Assembly (NCBI GenBank): GCA_020226215.1
Contig: CM035234.1
Location: forward strand, 13,110,713-13,174,712
Reading direction: 5' to 3'
DNA from: Sindora glabra
Taxonomy: Eukaryota > Streptophyta > Magnoliopsida > Fabales > Fabaceae
Length of the DNA stretch: 64,000 bases
Shown: positions 24,294 through 36,672 of the stretch, one piece after another
Position numbering within the stretch: position 1 is the first letter of the stretch
How the letters are laid out: each line of letters opens with the position of its first letter
Program-made: the position numbers and the translations under genes
Notes under the pieces: generated by a model
What the model was told of the DNA's origin: nothing
The model's input: the letters and a program-made list of their open reading frames with translations, nothing else
The model's database searches: none

Positions 24294-25321
24294 AGTATTT
24301 AATGTTTATGGGGACATCCCATCCCATTAACGAATAAACAACATGGTTCTGGTTTTATAATGAATGATAAAATTATAGATAAATAGGAAAATATAAAATT
24401 ATTATGAATCCTTATTATTTCTTTGTGTATTGTACAACATGTTCATCAATAAAGAGTTAAAAACATTGATTTTTTTTACTAAATAGCTAATGTGAAATAT
24501 TTGCAAAATATTTTTTATATAATTTTTGGCTTTTGTATTGTAACATTTATAGTAAAAAATTGAACAAATTTAACATCCTACCAAAAATATTTATTTTGAT
24601 TTGAAAATTTTGAAAGGTTATAACTTTGCACTTGATTGTTTGTTTAAGACAAATTTTATATTGATTTCATGTACATTTTTGAAATCTATCCATATGAAAA
24701 ACCCACCCTCTTAGAATTGCAAAAAAATAGTCAATTTTCACTTTTTTTTCCATATCTCATTATTGTTCAATTAACTTCAAATGCTACTACAATATTTTAT
24801 CAAGCATATAACTATTTAAAATTTAGATATAACATTAAAAGTTATACATAGGAAATGCAAATAAAAATATCTTAAAGAAACTTGTTCATAGGTAAAGATC
24901 TGAGACATAGAATCAAAAAAGGCATTTAGGGTAACTCTGAAGTCCATCGCAACATTTTATCAAACATATAATAAATATTCGAAACTTAGATATAACCTTA
25001 AAAGTTATACATAGAAAACATAAATAAAAATCTCTTAAAACAACTTGCACCAAAAATTAAAGAAATGGATAAGGTGAATATCTAGGAAATAGAAGTAAGA
25101 AAAACATCTTATATGTTTTAAACCAGTGGCTTGGAATAAGGCATTTCCTTTATTCTTGATGATAATTAAAGGAGTATTACCAGATCACTAATATGTGATG
25201 AAGGACAAAATGACATTTAGGGTTCTATCAAGGGAGCTAAATAAAGATAAAGATAAAGCTTGGAAAATAAGAGGGAGATTTAGAGTGATAATAAGGGAAA
25301 AAACAAGACGTGTTTTACTTA
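24294..25321. other. Spacer with an imperfect roughly 160-bp duplication
   Basis: No gene. Two diverged copies of a segment containing ATTTTATCAAGCATATAA, then TTAGATATAAC, then AAAAGTTATACATAG, then AAACTTG lie at about 24779-24888 and 24942-25050 in direct orientation. Confidence 0.5.
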
Positions 25322-26160
25322 TAGTGCAAAAATGCTACCAACTTTAGATGTTGATTATTAACACAAAATCAACATCCTATGTATCATTTTCTAAGTAGTA
25401 GGTAATTGGCATAACATTAGACATCAGTTACTTACAAAATTCATGTATTTACTTTTTATATTTCTAAACCAGTTGTTTGAAATATCTCTATATGATAGTT
25501 ATATACAAAATCGATGTCTTAAGTTTTTGTAAATCTAGTGACTTAAAAAATGCCATCACTTTAGATATTAGTTTAGTTCAAAATTGATGTATTGAAATTT
25601 AACATTTTTCTTACTAGACTTTTGTAATATCTTTGAATGTTAGTTAATTTTGAAATCAATGTCTTAAGTTTCCTCATTTTCCTTAGTAACATTTAAATAC
25701 CATATATTTTGAAATTTATTAAGTAAAAAGCTAACATTTTCATATTCTTAATAATTAAAAAAATGACATTGTATTCAAATAAATGTTAGTTAATTTTAAA
25801 ATCATTGTCTTAAGCTTCCTTGTTTTCATAGTAACTTTCAAATGTTATAGATTTTGATATCAGTTAAGTAAAAAACTAAAATCTTAAGTTTTCCAATAAT
25901 TTTAAAAATATCATCATATCGAAATAGATGTTAGTTAATTCTATAACCAATATCTTAAGTTTTCTCATTTTCTCATTGCCTTATATTATAACTTTAGTTA
26001 AGGGTTTAGGATTTATGATTCAGGATTTAGGATTTTGTTAATAATTTTAAAAATACTACCCCATTGAAATAGATTTTAGTTATATTTATCATCCTTTATT
26101 TTATTTATTTAAATAATTTAAAAAATATCATCACATTAATGTAGATATTAGTGCTAACTT
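25322..26160. repeat. CACTA-type subterminal repeats
   Basis: Motifs such as TTAGATGTTGATT, AAAATCGATGTCTTAAG, AAATCAATGTCTTAAG and ATGTTAGTTAATTTT recur roughly every 60-130 bp in direct and inverted form. These resemble the transposase-binding repeats of dicot CACTA elements. Confidence 0.6.
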
Positions 26161-26299
26161 AGGTCGAACTTGATGTAGTAATGTTGTATCTTATTTCTAT
26201 AGTAATGGTTACTTCACCTATTATTGCAAGATTTCATTTTGTTTAATAATATACTATGATACTACCTTCTATGCCTATTAACTCTCAATTATGAAGCAT

Positions 26300-27137
26300 T
26301 GCATATTGTCATCTAATTGTGCATACTGCTGTTAGCTCGATGGATAAGTTGTAGTCAATGAACTATTGCTTATAGTGGCATATGTAGTACCTATAAGGCA
26401 ATGATTAACCTCATTCCTATACCCTTATTAAGTGTTTAACACTTCATCAATAGTAGTAGACTCATCAATAGTGATTAGTTTGATCGACAATGATCTTAAT
26501 GCTGAAGTAGATTGGAATTGTGGTTGAATGGTCTAAATGTCCAACGTCTTATACTTAATTCTAGAAAATGAAATTATAAGTATAAAATAGTAAAATTTAA
26601 TTAAAAAAGATGAAAATTGCAAAGTTACTTACATAATTAGCTTTAACCTCTAGATACATTCACTCTTTAGATAGTTTGGAATGTTGAATATGATAATTAA
26701 CAATCAAAGCCTATAGCACATTAGTTTCTTTATTTCACTAAACTAGTTTTGAAATTTAAGATACAATATTAGTGAAGTTAGTAATAATTTTCATTTTAAG
26801 AATTTGTAAGTTAAAATGCTTTCTTATGACAATAAGTTGTTATACTTTTTGCTTTGTACCAATTATTATACTTCTTTTGAACTCTATTTGCAAAATTTGC
26901 CCACAACCTTTGTAGCAAATTCAAAGTAAAACACATATAAATGTAAGATTGGCCTTCACTTGATTTTAAACAATTCATGAGCAAGATATAGATATGATAT
27001 TGCACTATAATCCTCAAAATCAAATAGCCTACATTATTCATCCTAGTGCTACTAGGGCATATTATTTGGTTTAAACTACCAAGCTTTCTCAATGTCTCGA
27101 ATGAAGTTATGTCCTTTGTTATCAACAAAATGAGCAT
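26300..27137 (-). pseudogene. Ptta-type plant transposase remnant of the second CACTA element
   Basis: A 108-codon open stretch (26811-27137) has the family-like pattern of a VGYLIL-IIVQYHI segment, an NCLKSSEGQ segment and an LWANFANRVQKKY segment. Downstream mixed-frame sequence (about 26330-26460) looks like the C-terminal part before the acidic or Ser-rich tail. It is broken by stops. The assignment rests on order and weak similarity plus the neighbouring TNP2 remnant. Confidence 0.4.
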
Positions 27138-27329
27138 GCAAATTATTTTTCCAATCTTTTTATCGATTGATAGTAGTTCGATCGATACCTTTGATAATAA
27201 AAGTTAACTTTTACTTATCAACATCGATATATTCAAAATATTACTATAACAAAATACATATGACAAGTCAAAAGTATTAAATAAGAAGAATGTTAATTGA
27301 ATGATACAAAAAAATTAGTTTATACTTGC

Positions 27330-27670
27330 GAAGCTCTTTTCTATTTCACTCCATCATACTTCTCATGTTTTCTAGGTAGTTTTAGGATTTGCTTAATTAG
27401 TCTATGATCATATTGTTGGTAAGCTACTTTTGGTAGGAGTTTTCTCTCACTTTTACCATCAAACTATTTGTTGTTTTGAAAGGAGTGACTTATCAAAAGA
27501 AAGTGATGATGTCCTACATATGTTGTTTTTCCTTAAACTCTCACTAGTGAAGTATCTTCATTAAAAGTAGCACATGTCTTGTACCTTTGTTCACTCCACC
27601 CTGAAAAACTATTGTGTGCAAAAAAAATTAAAATCCATAATAACACCCTTCACATCTTGAATGTGGTGCT
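27330..27670 (-). pseudogene. TNP2-like transposase remnant of the second CACTA element
   Basis: Across frames the minus strand reads SGWSEQRYKTCAT-N-DTSLVRV, then TTYVGHHHFL, then FDGKSERKLLPKV, matching the order of the TNP2 block that has WS.KG...C..C...T, then CYMGHRRFL, then FDG..E.R..P. Downstream similarity fades and frames are broken. Confidence 0.6.
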
Positions 27671-28850
27671 ACTAGTATCATCTTGAGTTTCAACCCTTAT
27701 TTCTTAAATTTTATTATGTAATTTTATTCATTTTCATATATTGTTACATTAACAAATAAAATTTACACTAATATTACATACATAAAAAAGAAAAAGGTTG
27801 TGCACTATTTAAATATATTTTTTAAATTTATTCTAATATTTTATTTTTTTTAAATTATTTTATCTATATGTATTCCATAAAAAATATAAAAAGATTACAC
27901 TAGATTATCAATGTACATTACAGCATTGCGATTATATATCTAAATAAACCCAAAACCCAAAATTAAGATCCTTGTTGTAAAGACTTGTGTGGTGAAGAAG
28001 GTTGATATATTTTCTCAAGTTGAAGTGCTTTATATCATTCTGCAAATATCAACGATCCACTCCTTATACTAGAATGTTGTGTGGAAAATGAGAATAACAC
28101 ACTTAATTTGTTGCATATTTAGAAATGCTTCAAATTTTATAGGATTATAAACATCCTATCCAACTATAATTATTTTCTACTCTTAAATATTTAATTGTAA
28201 AAGATATTCATGGTTGGATGGCATGCTTGTACAAGATTTGAAATATTTCTAAATGTATAATAAGAATAGGTGTATTGTTCTCATATGCAACCTAAACTCC
28301 AAATGGAATAAGAGAGAAATTTATAAGTAATTGAACACTAATTACGTATTCAAAATTGATGCCCTATGTAGCATAATATTCAAAGTAAGCAACAATTGTG
28401 ATAACCTTAAATATTGGCTAAATCCAAAACTAATAAGTAGATCTTTACATTTCTCTTAGAAAAACACTTTAACTACCATTTGGATGATGATTATAAAGAA
28501 AATTAACATTTAAAGTTTTTGTGCCTTCCTAACCTCCATTTTAATCGTTGTTTATACTACTACATAAATGTGATTTAATGTTAGTTGTTTAACATATTTA
28601 ACTTCAGTTACCACCTGATGTATATACAAGTGTCATTGTAAACCTTGCATATTTAATGTTTACTATTGAATTGAATTTAAATTCACATAACAATGTTAGT
28701 TCTTTTACTAGAAAGCTGTTGTGTTTAGTTATAGTTTATTATCAATAATTCAAACATGATATCAATTTTTTTTTATTAATAGATGTTGATGATATAAATA
28801 ATGATGTTGGTTCCTTTAAAAACTAACGTTATTTCCTATTTTTTTTTAAA

Positions 28851-29529
28851 AAAATCCATAAGAATGTTCTTAAACCCTACTATCCCTAGAAAAGCAATAT
28901 TCAAACCTAGTTATAGAATCTAAAAATTCAAATTTATATGCAAGTAGTAATAGCAATATTAAAGCCTTACATCAATATCTCTATGGTTAAAATTAATATC
29001 CTAAATACAATAAACTAGAAAAAAAAGATAAACAATGATACATTTATATAGGTTTGAATAGCAGAAAACATATAATGCATTGATATTGCTAAAACTAGAA
29101 ATTATACCTCTAAATGGTAAGAAAGAACTTACATTGTCATTCTAATAACATGGCCATTGATAAAAATATTCATGAATTACATCATGGCAAAATAAGGGCA
29201 TAAAGAAATTAGAATTGAAGATGTAGGTGAAATAATAATACATATACTTTTGTAAGATAGAAATTTATTACTTACCTTTTGCCATTAAATTTTAGTGGAA
29301 TCATACATTGTTCGAAATGTTATTATCATGCTAGCTCTTTCGCTCTTTATGACAAAGAAATTTGCCACCTCTTTTTTAGAAAATTCACATTGACCAAATA
29401 TTTAATTAATGAAATTAGAAACAAAAAAGGCTAATAAATCAATATAATATATAATAAATAGACATCTTTTAAGTTTGTATTTAAATTTAGAGTAGAAACG
29501 AGATGTTCAAGGAGATCTATATTCTAGTT
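28851..29529. other. Spacer between the CACTA element and the LINE ORF1 remnant
   Basis: AT-rich. One minus-strand ATGGCAAAAGGTAAGTAA at about 29270-29287 looks like a start codon followed by a splice donor, but no downstream exon could be joined to it. Nothing else is supported. Confidence 0.3.
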
Positions 29530-29806
29530 AGCGTACCACAGTAGCATCTTGTTGTGACTATCCTAAAAGCATCAATCCCTTCCTTTAGTCAATGAAGACT
29601 AGAGATAGATGAGTACACTGGTGCTATACCTAACCAAAGTCCCCTACGCTTATGTTGTGGATAATTTGGACCTTGTTCCATTGCCTCTTTGACCTTACAT
29701 TATTCATGTCTCATTATACCATATACATAACAAAAGTGTTGCAACTTTTCATATCTGAACTTAACCTAAGTTTTATCTAATAGTGATCTTGGGAGCCATA
29801 TCCTTG

Positions 29807-30044
29807 CAGTGGCGGAGACAAGGGGTTTCAGGTGGGCCCTATTCCCTTACTTTTAAAATTTAATATAATATATATTATAATAATTTATATGACCCTTTAA
29901 ATGATAAATAAATTTGTATTAAAGTTATTAAATTATTAAAATGCAATTGGGCCTTCATCATTTTATATAATTATCCAATGCTTATATTTAAAAGGCTTTT
30001 TAATTAAGCTTTATGCTAGCTAATTTTCATAACCCAATATATAT

Positions 30045-30095
<51 letters not shown>

Positions 30096-31552
30096 CTTTT
30101 CTTTGCATTGTTACTAACACTTTACTTTTAGAAGCTTATCTTATAAGGAAGTTGTCTTTCTACCAGTGCCTATATCTTCCTTAGTTCCGTTGGATTTTTC
30201 GATTCATCTACCCTATATCTCACTATGTCTTCATTTCTAAAATAGGTTAGTATTTACTTTTTTTAAAATCTTAAAAGTATATATAACTCATCATTTATTT
30301 AAAGTTTTCACAATCTTATACTTTCTAATGTCTAATGTAATTTTTCTATAAATTTATATTGAACATGAAAGTTATGCATTCACAATCTTTGAGGAAAATA
30401 CTGCTAGAAAATGTCATTTCTTTTTTCTATAAAGGAGATCATTGAAAGTGAAACTTACCAAAGTTTATTGTTTACTGTCAGAACTAAAAATCTTATTGAA
30501 AATACTTAAACTTACATAGTAAAAAAATAGAGATTGGCCAGCTTCATCGGTAGAAAAATTATCAACTCTATTGAAAAATGTATAGTCCTATTTTGTAGGT
30601 GTCTCAACTACTTGTGGGTCATCTTCTTTGTGGTGAAAGTCCATTTTTGTTAACTTCTATCTATTCTTTTTTCATTCTTTCAATAGTCTTAACAAAAAAA
30701 AAAATCAAAATAACAAAAAATGTATTCCCTAAGAAAACACCTAGAGATGAACTTGATGAAAATACAATCTTTTCATAATATTGTGATTTCCATTTGCTTA
30801 TTTTATTGGCAAGAAATTTCATGATTGTATGGTTTGGTGAAATTGAAAAGAATCAAGATGATAAGTGAATAATTTTTACACCTTACTTGCAGTAGAAATA
30901 TAGAAAAAGAAGATTGAATTAATGGGTAGACATTATAATATTATAGACTAATTGATTTCTTAAAAATTAGATTGGAGTCTTTAGTATTTTGATATTAAAA
31001 TAATTTTTAATATTGTTATATGATAATAAAGACACATATTGTTTGACTATATAAATATGATCATTAATTATTGAAAACACTATCATGTTATCATCCCAAT
31101 TCTATGCCTTTAATTTGCATCATGTATATTGTTTAATCTCTATATGTGTCAATTAACAATAAGACTCATCATATATTTAAAGTTTTCAGTATCTTATATT
31201 TTCTATTTTTATTTGTTGTCTTGTATTAAGTACTATATTTGAATCCTCAAATACATCAAATTTTTAATTACTTGAAGTTTTAAGTTGAAAGTATTAAATT
31301 CCTCTTTCTCAATTTAGTCACATAATATAATTGACATTTCTTAGTTAGATGTTTTATCTTTTATATATTTATATAACTTGTACTTATTGAGAAATTTATA
31401 AATTAGGATTAGATGAAGAAAGGGAATTTAGTTTTGTAATTTCTAGTTAATTTTTAAAAATTAGATTAGTGTTCTTTGCATTTTAATATTAAAATTATTT
31501 TTACATCATTATCATTTATTTGATTATTTTTTTACTATTTTAGGCATAAAGA
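29807..31552 (+). other. Non-coding 5' part of the hAT element
   Basis: AT-rich leader between the left terminus and the transposase start, with a near-perfect (TA)n run at 30038-30092. 30140-30250 is CT-richer and ends at a possible exon boundary (ATAGGTTAG), but no splice pair was verified. Confidence 0.5.
30038..30092. repeat. (TA)n microsatellite in the hAT element
   Basis: TA dinucleotide run with a single interruption (ATAATA). Confidence 0.9.
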
Positions 31553-31718
31553 TGTTAAAAAGAAAAACTATTAACTCTTTTTTTAAGAAAAAAAAGGGGA
31601 ATGAAGACACATAAGCTAAGACTTCAACTCCAAATTTAGATACTAAAGTGGAAATGTTATTGAGCAACCTATAAGTTTTACAATGGAGGAACCTTCTTCT
31701 AAAGTTGTAAGAGTTGAA

Positions 31719-33344
31719 TGTTACGTGTGAAATGGTTTATCAACTAGCGCAAGTGCACACTATCGTAAACAAGTAATAAAGTGATAAGTAAGTATCGTTC
31801 CCACGAGGATTGTTTCAGTAAGTACCAAAATTCATAATCCTAACACTATTTGGCAAATCGATAAGTTGGAGAATGAAGTGAGTAAATAAGATTGATGCAG
31901 AAAATACTTAAAATAAATATGAATGCAATTGGAGTAAAGATGAAGATGAATAAAAGACCTAGGGATCAGACTTCACTTAACAACTTCGGATTGAATCATT
32001 TATCTACACTAATCCAATTTTTCTCCCTTGATTGATAGTCGAGTTTCCCTAAATTAATTACTAGCCTCTTCCAAGGTCAAGTAATTCTATAGTTAATTGC
32101 CAATTCACTATATTCCTATGTGAATTGCAACAACTAATCATACATTAGGATTTATGGAACTCATTAAGACTACATAAACCATATGAATATATTCCTATTT
32201 CATATGCAATTTATGGTTTCAATTATAGGTTCCACACACATGTATCTCCTTCCGGTCTCAACATGCATATTGAGTTCATTCAAAAGGTGGCCAATCAATC
32301 GAAAGCATTAAGAGCAATAATTAAAACTCAATCGAGGAAATAAAAACGAAATTAGTTTCAATAGACTAGAATTCAATCCGTTATTATCAAGTTACGCCAT
32401 CACCCTAGGAAGATGAAAAATTAGAACATAATGAAATTAAACACAAACATAGAATAAAAATATTATCACATTCATGAACACAAGATTATAATTACAAATG
32501 CATGAAAATAGAAAAGTTATCCATCCATTAGGAGGTAGAACCGTCCATGTAGGAGGAGAACATAAGGATACAATTACAAATGCATGAAAATGAAAATACT
32601 ATCCATCCATTAGGAGGTAGAACCATCCATGTAGGAGGAGAACCTAGCCTTCCATGTAGGAGGCAAACAAGAACTAAAAATTGCATAAACTAAACTACTA
32701 TTTAAGATGCATGAATGAATGATTCAATGCTTGGAATGCCTGAATGCTCTCTACTTCTACCTATTTATAGGTGAATGAACCAGCTACAAGCCATCCAATT
32801 TGACAAGTTGCTACCAATCACACGCAGCCAACATTTTTTATTTTCGCAGCACAATTTGTTTCTCTTTGTTGGCAACTTTTGACCACCGAAATGGCTGATT
32901 TACATCTTTATGTCAACATAGGAGTTGTAGGGCTGGATCTTTTCTTCAATTTTCATATAAAGAACTCCTAATTTGGACGTTTCTAGCTCAAGTTGTGATT
33001 AGATTAGTAGCCATATGTCAGATTCCGTCAGAATCATTGTTTCATCTTCCAAGCAGAATTTGAGATCCTTAGGTCCCGAACTGGGCTTTTATTAAAACAT
33101 GAAAGTTTTAGGGCTTCTTCTTAGCTTTCCATAAATATAAAGAACAGCCCAATCGGACATCCATAACTCCAGATATGGCCTAAAACCTGAAAGTGTCGGA
33201 TTACAGCATTATCTAAAATATTTGTTTTCATCTCAAATTCAAGATCCATTCACCAAATGCAACTAAATTTATTTAATTTAACAAGATAACATCCAAAAAT
33301 GCATCATACAAGGGAAAATAAGTATGTAAATATTTTACGTATCA
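31719..33344. mobile_element. Solo-LTR-like insertion (1626 bp) in the hAT transposase gene
   Basis: Begins TGTTACGT and ends ACGTATCA (TG/CA ends, imperfect 8-bp inverted termini) and is bracketed by the exact 5-bp duplication TTGAA (31714-31718 and 33345-33349). Removing the insert and one TTGAA leaves the flanking hAT codons in frame. A TATA-like CTATTTATAG at 32761-32770 fits an LTR promoter. No PBS, PPT or coding region was seen, so a solo LTR is the best reading. Confidence 0.82.
32491..32654. repeat. 82-bp tandem duplication inside the solo LTR
   Basis: Two copies (32491-32572 and 32573-32654) share ATTACAAATGCATGAAAAT, CATCCATTAGGAGGTAGAAC and GTCCATGTAGGAGGAGAAC-like segments. A third partial GTAGGAGGCAAAC follows at about 32655. 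Confidence 0.85.
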
Positions 33345-36319
33345 TTGAACAAGAAAAAATTGACATAGGTACTCTTGTGCTTGATCCTAGAAAGCACCTT
33401 CAAATTTGGGATTATCCTATTAATCAACAAACTGAAATTTGAAGGGCATATATAAAATATGGGCCTTATCAATTTAAGGAAGATGTCTATCCATTTTTTA
33501 ATGATATAGGTCATCCACAATGATTTCAAGCTCATTGGTTTAAAAGTTTCCCTTGGCTAGTATACTCACTAGTAAAAGATGTTGCCTTTTATTTCCCATG
33601 CTATTTATTTGCAAAAAAAATCAAGTGGGCATTTAGGTTGTGATGCATTTGTTTCAAAAGGATTTAGAAATTGGAAAAAAAATCAACAATGGAAAAAAAT
33701 GCACATTTCTATCTTGTATGGGTAAAAATCCTAATTTAGCTCATAATGTAGCTTATAAATGTCATGAAGATTTTAAGAACAAGTCATGTCATATTACTCA
33801 AGTTATGCACAAGCAAGCTTCTAAACAGTTTAGAAAAATCATTTATGCCTCAACGCCTTTGTGGACATTGTTAAATGGCTAATATTTCAAGCATGTGCTT
33901 TAAGAGGGCATGATGAAAGCATGAGATTAAAGAACTAAGGTAACTTTCTTGAAATGATAAAACTTTTAGTTTCTTACAATAAAGAAGTAGGTGAAGTTAT
34001 ATTAGAAAATGCTCTACAAAATGCAAAATATACATGTCCAACTATTTAAAAAGAAATTTTAAATATTTTTGTAAAAAATATGCAAAGCTAAATTCGTAAA
34101 GAGATTGGTGATGCAAAATTTTGTTTAATTGTTGATGAAGCTTAAGATGAATCTAAAAAAGAACAAATGGCTTTAGTTGTTAGATTTGTTAATAGAGATG
34201 GACTTGTGAAGAAAAGATTTCTAGATTTTGTACATGTTAAAGATACCACTGCATGTACTCTTAAGCAAGAGATTTATTTTGATTTGTCTCATCATAATCA
34301 TAATATTCAAAATGTTCAAGGGCAAGAATATGATAGAGTAAGTAACATGCGTGGAAAGTAAAATGGGTTACAAGCTCTAATTCTTCAAGAATATCCATAT
34401 GCATATTTTGTTCATTATTTTGCTCATCAATTACAATTAACTTTGTTTCTACAGTTAAAGAATCAATTGATGTTCATACTTTTTTTTTCAGAATTTAACT
34501 TTTATTGTTAATATTGTCACATCTTCTTGTAAGCACAATGATGAATTACAAGCTACTTATGCACATGAAATTGTATAATTGGTTGCAATGGATGAGATTA
34601 AAATAGGAAGGGGAGTTAATCAAATTGACACATTAAAAAGGCTTGGAAACACTAGATGAAATTCTCACTTCAATTTAATCTGCAGCCTTTTACAAATGTA
34701 TAGTGCAACTATTTCAGTTTTTGAAAATCTAGCTATTGAAGGATCTACATATTCTTAATGAGGTGATGCTATTTTTGCTTTGAAGTCATTGATTTCATTT
34801 GAATTTGTATTTATTTTGCACTTGATGAAAGAAATTATAGGATACACTAATAAGCTTTGCCAAGCTCTACAAAAAGTATCTCAAGATATTTTAAATGCTA
34901 TGCATTTGATCTCAAGTACAAAGTCATTGATTCATAAGTTAGGGGATAGTGGTTAAGGTAATCTTTTAACAAATATGACTTCCTTTTGTCAAAATTAAAG
35001 TATCGAAGTTCTTGATATGAGTTCTTGCTTCTTTGACATAATTTGTTCTCATCACAAAAAGGATACCATCACAATAGAACATCACTATCGAGTAGATGTA
35101 TTTAAAACTATGATAAATTATTAATTGAAAGAATTGAATAGTAAATTCAATAAACAAACAATAGAACTTCTCATTTGAGTACAACTTTGGATCTAAAAGA
35201 TGGATATAAGTTATTTAACATTGATAATATATATAATATTACTATCAAATTTTAGTCTTCAAATTTTTTAGGTTAGGAGAAGCTTCAATTGAGATATGAA
35301 TTACAACATTATAAGCTTGACATGCTTCATGATCATAAATTAAAAAATTTGTCTTCTATTTTTTAATTATGTTAAAAATGTATGGAAATTGGAAAATCAA
35401 CACATTATCCTTTGGTTGATAGGTTACTTTGACTTATCTTAACTTTTTCGATTTCAACAGTTACTTTTGAATGAGCTTCTTCAGCTATGAAGATAATCAA
35501 AACAAGGCTCCATAATAAGATGGAAGATGACTTTCTCATGGATTACATGGTTATTCATATTGAAAAGGAGATTACTGGACAATCTACCAAAGATATGATA
35601 ATTAATGATTTCTATTCTTTAAAGGAATATTGAGCAAAACTTAAAATATAAAGATACATATTTCATATTATTTTTGTTACATATATATAAATTTTATTAT
35701 ATTTATTAATTTATATTAGTTTGATTTTATTTATCATACTACGCATATATACTATAATTATAATTAGGAATTTTTTTAATTAAGTTTCATAATATTTTAT
35801 TATTGGCCCCCTTAAATTAAAACTTTTGCCTTTGCCATTGCATCCTTATGATCAACAATTTTTGCATTAGGAGCACTGCCCTAACTTGTAAAAAACACAG
35901 AATACCATTCATAAACGAATTGTCGACCACAAGCACTAGCCTTGTCTTCTCTCTAGTCATGCTAGCATTTACGTCACTAAATTACTCTAGAGGAATATTA
36001 TGTATCTAGACCCAAAATGGCACCTTGTCACCATTTCATTTGCATTCTTACCAGCTTCACAAAAACCTACAGCAATGTGTTTACCAAATGGTGCATTCTT
36101 TAGGATCCTTTCCAAGTGAATTTTCTCCTGGGCACTGACAACAAATCGGTTTAGATGATCTGTATGTCATCACAAAAGCTTTAAGACTTGCATAATTTAG
36201 TCTTCAATGTAGCTCTGTTGACTATTTAAAAACCCTATACTTGCATTGGTAGAACTTCCTTTGCCTGGTTGTCATTGGTTTCCATACGAATCAGCCCTTC
36301 ACCTTTCAATGGAACATAA

Positions 36320-36600
36320 TGAGCAAATCATATGCATAATATTATTAGTATTAATTAGCAAATCATAGGCATGATATCATTAGTAAATTACGAGTATGAT
36401 ATTATTACATTAATGTATATCTTTAATTAGTCACGTAAAATCATGAGCAAATCATAAGCATGATATTATTACATTAATATATATCTCTAATTAGTTACGT
36501 AGAATCTAGTGATAGGAGAAATTTTAGAAATATTTATTATTATAGAGATAGGAGATCTGATATATATATATATATATATATTGAGATCACTATGTAATGT
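36320..36600 (+). repeat. Left LTR of the copia element
   Basis: Starts TGAGCAAATCATATGC. It contains internally repeated units (GAGCAAATCAT..GCATGATATTATTA, then TTACATTAATGTATAT, then TAATTAGTCACGTA) and a (TA)n expansion at about 36561-36582 that the right LTR lacks. Similarity between the LTRs ends at AATGT. Confidence 0.88.
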
Positions 36601-36607
36601 TTCTTTA

Positions 36608-36620
36608 TGGTATCAAAGCT
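36608..36620 (+). other. Copia primer-binding site
   Basis: TGGTATCAAAGCT matches the initiator tRNA-Met-type site TGGTATCAGAGC with one substitution. Confidence 0.8.
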
Positions 36621-36672
36621 ATAAGGGCTCATATACATGCTTTGAGAGTTCAAACCATATTATATAGACATG

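Larger units (their letters stand above)
25322..28850 (-). mobile_element. Second CACTA-type element, reverse orientation, heavily decayed
   Basis: From right to left on the minus strand: a TNP2-like remnant (27330-27670), a Ptta-like remnant (26300-27137), then about 830 bp of repeated GATGTTAGTTA / ATCAATGTCTTAAG motifs typical of CACTA subterminal regions, ending near TAGTGCAAAAATGC at 25322. Weaker repeats of the same type at about 28560-28830 suggest the other end, but no clear terminus was seen there. Boundaries are approximate. Confidence 0.55.
31553..35650 (+). pseudogene. hAT transposase (TTF-type zinc finger / hAT dimerisation class), broken
   Basis: Starts MLKRKTINSFFKKK at 31553, the usual N-terminus of this group. 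It is split at 31718/33350 by an LTR-like insert, then continues EKIDIGTLVLDPRKHLQIWDYP. The TTF zinc-finger region follows (YIKYGPYQF, FQAHWFKSFPWL, AFYFPCYLF; about 33440-33610), then the catalytic-domain region with MALVVRFVNRDGLVKKRF and VKDTTA (34167-34361), and finally the C-terminal hAT dimerisation segment (ASSAMKIIKTRL, NKMEDDFLMDYM; about 35470-35560) ending near 35650. The enzyme would cut and rejoin the element's ends in the nucleus. Numerous in-frame stops, frameshifts and the insertion make it inactive. Confidence 0.85.
29807..35840 (+). mobile_element. hAT DNA transposon with readable termini and target duplication
   Basis: The left end CAGTGGCGGAGACAAGGG and the inverse of the right end, CAATGGCAAAGGCAAAAG, agree at 12 of 18 positions, and every mismatch is a purine transition. 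The flanking 8-mers TATCCTTG (29799-29806) and CATCCTTA (35841-35848) agree at 6 of 8, the 8-bp duplication expected for hAT. Just inside both ends is the GGGCCC/GGCCCCC sequence common in this hAT group. The plus-strand transposase remnant belongs to the TTF-type zinc finger / hAT dimerisation class. It sits inside the LINE ORF1-like gene and itself carries a 1626-bp LTR-like insert, so its original length was about 4.4 kb. Confidence 0.88.

Noticed and set aside
29270..29287. First exon of a minus-strand gene (ATGGCAAAAG followed by GTAAGT)
   Set aside because: No downstream exon could be joined, so it is only noted in the spacer entry.
31719..33344. Host gene nested in the hAT element
   Set aside because: No sustained frame; TG/CA ends and an exact 5-bp duplication point to an LTR.
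36608..36620. tRNA gene
   Set aside because: The tRNA-like match is a primer-binding site directly after an LTR; no cloverleaf surrounds it.
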